A stretch of 11,948 nt of DNA from Euperipatoides rowelli (lineage: Eukaryota > Onychophora > Udeonychophora > Euonychophora > Peripatopsidae), in the NCBI GenBank assembly GCA_003024985.2, contig PXIH01S0037688.1. One strand, 5' to 3'. The notes beneath the pieces were generated by a model. That model was given only the letters and a program-made list of their open reading frames with translations. It ran no database searches and was not told the DNA's origin. Within the stretch, counting starts at the first letter, position 1; each line of letters opens with the position of its first letter. Shown here piece after piece: positions 8,063-11,948 of the stretch. A program made the translations under genes and the position numbers.

Positions 8063-8649
8063 TTAGGACAGGAAGTCAGCCATCTTGGTGTCCCAGAAAA
8101 TAACTTCTAGGGCAGGAAGTCTGCCATCTTGGATTTTGTAATGGATTATGGGAAGGTGAGCTTGAACCTAAAACACGAACAGGAAGTCAGCCATCTTGGT
8201 GTCCTAGAAAATAGACTTCTAGGGCAGGAAGTCCACCATCTTGGATTTTGTAATGCATTATGGGAAGGTGAGCGAAATAGGAAGTCATTCATTTGAAATG
8301 ATGTCACTTCCGGTCTTAAAACCCCCTTAAACCTATTGGAAAATATGAACCGGAAATCGGCCATATTGGATTTTACAATTTATTATGGGACATATATTAC
8401 CCATAATACATCATAATATAGCATCATATGATGTCATTTCAGGTAAAAAAAACCTTAAACCTATAAGAAACAGTAACCTGAAGTCGGCCATCTTGGATTT
8501 GAACCAGAAATGACATATATTATATTATGATGTATTATGGGTAATACATGTCCCATAATACATTGTAAAAAAGCATCATTATGATGTCATTTCTGGTAAA
8601 AAAAAAACCTTAAACCTATAAGAAACGGGAACCGGAAGTCGGTCAAATA
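8063..8649. repeat. Minisatellite array 2, homologous to array 1
   Basis: Holds about eight copies of the GGAAGTCAGCCATCTTGG unit, near 8071, 8115, 8182, 8226, 8279, 8351, 8479 and 8632. Two larger units with a 111-bp period start at 8071 and 8182, each pairing a TTGGTGTCC copy with a TTGGATTTTGTAATG copy. The first bases (AGGACAGGAAGTCAG) match array 1 from 5843. The right end stops at 8649, where the 3' tail of LINE copy B begins. Confidence 0.87.
8371..8570. repeat. Foldback inside array 2
   Basis: The arm 8371-8444 (TTTTACAATTTATTATGGGA ...) is the approximate reverse complement of 8504-8570 (... CCCATAATACATTGTAAAA). It is homologous to the foldback in array 1 at 6051-6241, and the ~60-bp spacer again carries a GGCCATCTTGGATT copy. 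Confidence 0.82.
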
Positions 8650-8650
8650 G

Positions 8651-8692
8651 CGATGAAGGAAAATTAATCTAAAAATTTAATATTTTTAGAAA
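8651..8692 (-). pseudogene. 3' tail of LINE copy B, cut off by LINE C
   Basis: This stretch matches 6871-6914 of copy A almost base for base (ATGAAGGAAAATTAATC, then TTTAATATTTTTAGAAAG) and encodes the same ending KNIKFLD on the minus strand. The body of copy B resumes at about 9836, so LINE C sits between. Homology to copy A stops at ATGAAGG, where array 2 begins; the 3' UTR seen in copy A is deleted here. Confidence 0.85.
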
Positions 8693-9835
8693 GCCAAATT
8701 ATTATTATTATTGTAGACAGTGTTAAGATTTAAATCTTCTACACTTTTCATAAGTATTATATTTAAATAAAGCTGTTAAATTTTTCAGATTTTGCTAGAT
8801 ATATATCTAATCCCCTTTTAAACGACTTTAGATCGGTTATATCAATTAGACTCTGGTATTTCATTCCAAAAGCCTGACACTCTATTACAATAAAAATATC
8901 TTCTAATATTAGTTCTAAACTGCTCTAAAATTATCTTTTTATTAAGACCTCTAGTTTTTGTCATATTTCTTATGTTTAGAAAATGTCTTCCATAAGATCC
9001 CTCTACCAAAATTTTATATGTACAGTATAGATAATATATCTTGTTTTGCGTTGTAGAGGTGATTACAGCTTTAATATATTTAATCTATCCTCATACTTCT
9101 TATAGTATAGGCCAGAAACTCTTTTAGTTATGCTTCTAAAAGATTTGTTAATTAGATTCATACTTGATTTGTTGCCATAAGATATTGCAAGATTACAATA
9201 ATCACTTATAGGCATTATATATGTTTTGTACAACATTCTGAACATCTCGGGAGAAATATATTCAAATGTTCTTTTTAAAATAGCCATTTTTCGCCTTATT
9301 CTCCCTGCAACAACTTTAGCATGTAGATCAAACTTTAGTCGATTATCCACACCACTCCCAAATCAACATGACTCGACAAATTTCAATATTGTTTTGTCAA
9401 TTGTGAATTCCACCTTTTCAGTATATTTCCCAATCATTAGAATTTCACACTTCGACAAATTCAACTGTAGATTATTATTTTTAGACCATTTTGAGAATTT
9501 ATCAGTCACTCTGGAAGTCATTGATATCATTTTGATTTACAATATTATGAAACAATTTAAAATCATCAGCGTATGTGATCACTTCAGCTTTGATGTTGTT
9601 TGTTTAATCTCTATGTAGCTGATTTCACTAAAGTAAAACTAAGTCGCTGATAACACACCACCCTGTGGTAGTCCTTGTTCACATGAATATGGGCGAGACA
9701 AGACTTCATTAATTGATACTTTAATCANTCTATTGTCTATAAATTTCTCTATCCAATTTATAATATTTTTATCAACTTCCATCTTTTCAATTTTATCTAT
9801 AAGCTTGTCATGATCCACCATATCAAACGCTGATA
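8693..9835 (-). pseudogene. Non-LTR retrotransposon LINE C (different CR1/Jockey-like family), 5'-truncated, nested in copy B
   Basis: In transcription order: AFDMVDHDKL, the end of RT motif A, at 9798-9828; GLPQGGVLSAT, motif B, near 9640-9680; YADD, motif C, at 9562-9573; DLGV near 9360; a connection region with AKVVAGRIRRKMAIL and an open piece at 9063-9350; and a C-terminal RRYFYCNRVSGFWNE around 8860-8910, matching the usual R..FF..RV...WN ending of these polymerases. The 3' end carries an (AAT)n tail at 8697-8712. The 5' truncation falls inside motif A. Stops and frameshifts occur near 9610, 9500, 9360 and 9065, so it is dead. Position 9727 is N. YADD instead of FADD, and the different 3' end, mark it as a family distinct from A/B. 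Confidence 0.87.
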
Positions 9836-11320
9836 TCCAAAAATTTCTTAAAAGCCTCTATAGACTGAGTACAAATTATTTCCATTGGTAAATCATTCCA
9901 ATAGTCTGTCATACAATGAATAATTGTAGATGTCATTCTGTTTGCACGCCTATACTGTATTTGAAGTTTATAAAGATGATCCCTTAATGATTATCTATTT
10001 GGTGGACTATATAACCCATATAAGTTAGAATCATTCACTATTCTTTTATAAATAAACAACATATCACTTTTAATGATACTTTGTGAAATTACATTGAGAC
10101 CAATGCTAAAAAATCTTTCAATGTAACTTTTATAGCAATTAATTTGGTAGCCTATTCTCTTAATTAATTTTCTGTAGCAGTTATTTATAGATTTTAAATC
10201 ACCAGAATTACAATATGAGATTGAAGATTGACAGTACAATATTATTGGAAGAATATAGTACGGTATGTACAGGTATATATATATGTATGTTTAAATGTAT
10301 TTACATCATTTTATTTTAAACGATTTTTTATTACTGCAAATCGACAATTCATCCTACTATTAATATATTTTGCATGATTTGAAAAGGTGAACCTTTCATC
10401 AAAAACAACACCCAAATCCTAGTATATATCAATTCTAACTATAGGAGTATCTTACAAAAAATATGAATTTATTTTTTAAACCAATTGACATCATTTTAGT
10501 TTTCTCAAAGTTAATTAATTCATTAGTTTTACATCAAAAATATAGCTTGTTAATGTTAATTTGAAAATTAATTTTATCTTCCACACTATTTATCAAAGAA
10601 AATATCTTAATAGCAAATAATATTGAAGTATCTCATTAATATATTGTGCATGATTTGAAAAGGTGAACCTTTCATCAAAAACAACACCCAAATCCTAGTA
10701 TATATCAATTCTAACTATAGGAGTATCTTACAAAAAATATGAATTTATTTTTTAAACCAATTGACATCATTTTAGTTTTCTCAAAGTTAATTAATTCATT
10801 AGTTTTACATCAAAAATATAGCTTGTTAATGTTAATTTGAAAATTAATTTTATCTTCCACACTATTTATCAAAGAAAATATCTTAATAGCAAATAATATT
10901 GAAGTATCTCATTTTGTATCATCATTTCAAGATCTGAAAGGAAAAGATTAAATAGTGTAGCAGATAGAATAGATCCTTGTGGAAAACCTTTGTAAATAAA
11001 TTCATTTTTAGATTTGGCTCCATTAATAACATTAGCTACTCTTTCTTGAAAATAATTAGATAGCCAATTTAACAGAAAGTAATCAAACTCTAAAAATTGT
11101 AATTTCTTAATTAGTAACAATGGAGATATAGTATCAAACACTGATTTAATGTCTATTAAAATTACTTCAGTGTTTGAATATCTCTCAACTCCATTAGCAA
11201 TGTAATTGCTAAAATAAAAAAGACTTGTTGAAGTTGAGAACCCTTTTCGAAAGCCATGTTGACAATTTGAGAGAATATTATTTTTATTAATATGCTCGTT
11301 AATTCTACAAGGGCAGTAGT
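9836..11320 (-). pseudogene. Non-LTR retrotransposon copy B, body, same family as copy A
   Basis: Minus-strand RT relic. An open piece at 10869-11333 (154 codons) holds QHGFRKGFSTS (residues 25-35), motif A DIKSVFD (61-67) and motif B GFPQGS (116-121). Motif C is destroyed: where copy A has FADD, a small deletion removes both catalytic aspartates and shifts the frame. A 276-bp tandem duplication follows. Further on, the piece 9991-10239 matches copy A 7116-7322, and the C-terminus reads YWNDLPMEIICT...AFKKFLDI before LINE C interrupts. A 27-bp insert containing (TA)n at about 10260-10286 is absent from copy A. The endonuclease part is missing, with the same 5' limit as copy A. Confidence 0.88.
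10361..10912. repeat. Near-perfect 276-bp tandem duplication inside LINE copy B
   Basis: Unit 1 is 10361-10636 and unit 2 is 10637-10912. I found one difference, T at 10370 versus G at 10646; copy A has G there, so unit 2 keeps the older base. Both units cover the RT segment just after motif C. Near identity means a recent event or a sequence assembly duplicate. Confidence 0.93.
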
Positions 11321-11395
11321 AACAGGGGGTCAACTGACCGATCTAATTTTAACAAGAGGTGTCAAAGTGCTTTATTTGACCCCCTTGTCTCCATC
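11321..11395. repeat. Inverted-repeat segment at the 5' border of LINE copy B
   Basis: GGGGGTCAA at 11325-11333 is the exact reverse complement of TTGACCCCC at 11376-11384. A second foldback pairs CAAGAGGTGTCAAA near 11353 with TTTGACCCCCTTG near 11375. This is not LINE coding sequence: the RT reading ends near 11315. Copy A carries the first part of the same segment (up to GTGCTTTA at 8062) and loses the second arm. Confidence 0.75.
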
Positions 11396-11948
11396 AAACA
11401 CACCTACTGTATATTATATTAATATACTGTACAAACTGTACATATTTTTTTTTCTTGAAAAATAGTTAAGTTTATAATATAAACGTAAATTTGCTAACAA
11501 TAATAAATTAATAAAAATCAACAAGACGGAAAATAGACACCTTAGGGACAGTACGTTAAAAATTTTCTTTAATATTTTTAGCACATCAAAAAAAAATTTT
11601 TTCTTTTTTAATATTCAAAACTTAATTGTGATAAGACGGAATCTGTCACTTAGTTCAGAATATTTTATATACAGATACTTAATAGAAAATATAATATTAA
11701 ACTAACGTAAACTGCACAAGAAAATATTTCATTTAAAAAGTGATATTGGGCAGTCTATTATTAATTTGATTAAAAAAATTGTTTAAAATCGAAATGTAGT
11801 CTCAAAATATACAAAAAAAAAAATTTGGGGGAGGTGAACCCCTCTCACTTCCCCCGACAAGTAGTAGCTTGACCCGTCTGCTAAATTATTACTCCTGCTC
11901 CCCTGATTTAATGCTTAAAAGACATTATATACAGTATATATATATATA
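11396..11948. other. AT-rich stretch with one hairpin and a terminal (TA)7 run
   Basis: No coding frame is credible. At 11827-11855, GGGGGAGGTGA faces TCACTTCCCCC with one mismatch in an 11-bp stem and a 7-nt loop. The window ends in (TA)7 at 11935-11948, again preceded by ACAG as at 251-267. Nothing else is recognised. Confidence 0.65.

Noticed and set aside
8146-8364. 72-codon minus-strand open frame with repeated sequence
   Set aside because: It is an in-frame reading of minisatellite array 2 and varies with repeat length; no coding evidence.
9226-9618. 130-codon plus-strand open frame, the longest on that strand
   Set aside because: It lies antisense to LINE C, whose minus strand shows YADD, DLGV and connection-region motifs; the plus frame is a shadow.

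Overview
The window is AT-rich, gene-poor DNA from a metazoan, probably an invertebrate. It has no bacterial-type gene organisation. It holds degraded eukaryotic mobile elements: a protein-primed PolB relic of Polinton/Maverick/adintovirus type, non-LTR (LINE) reverse transcriptases, a tRNA-like sequence, a short SINE-like insert, minisatellites and microsatellites. No intact gene was found. No species can be named from the sequence alone.

Layout. 1-690: AT-rich with small repeats. 690-2339 (minus): a decayed gene for the amino-terminal part of a family-B DNA polymerase, running from a proline-rich/acidic head to exonuclease motif I; six in-frame stops and at least two frame changes break it, and everything after Exo I is missing. 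Directly upstream on the same strand are a candidate leader intron (2459-2581), a TATA box (2701-2707) and three ~54-bp repeats each carrying a CCAAT box (2711-2871), which together look like the relic gene's own promoter. 2960-3350: a 76-bp tandem repeat, a G14 run and a tRNA-like sequence (minus). 3720-5170: strongly diverged tandem repeats, one with a ~750-bp period. 5170-5540: nothing recognisable.

5545-11395 is one compound locus. It starts with a minisatellite rich in ETS/YY1-like motifs containing a foldback (array 1, 5545-6355). Next come a SINE-like insert with 25-bp flanking repeats (6468-6612), a truncated LINE (copy A, 6655-8062, minus), a second minisatellite copy (array 2, 8063-8649) and a second LINE copy (copy B, minus). 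Copy B is split into 9836-11320 and 8651-8692 by a LINE of another family (LINE C, 8693-9835, minus). The breakpoints fit an old ~2.2-kb tandem duplication of [array + truncated LINE + its 5' flank], later altered by a deletion in unit 2, the LINE C insertion and a recent 276-bp tandem duplication. 11395-11948 is AT-rich with one hairpin and a terminal (TA)n run.

The parts do not form a working pathway. They record successive insertions and rearrangements. The most interesting points are the PolB relic with an apparent promoter and spliced leader, the repeated ETS/YY1 array, and the reconstructable nested-insertion history.
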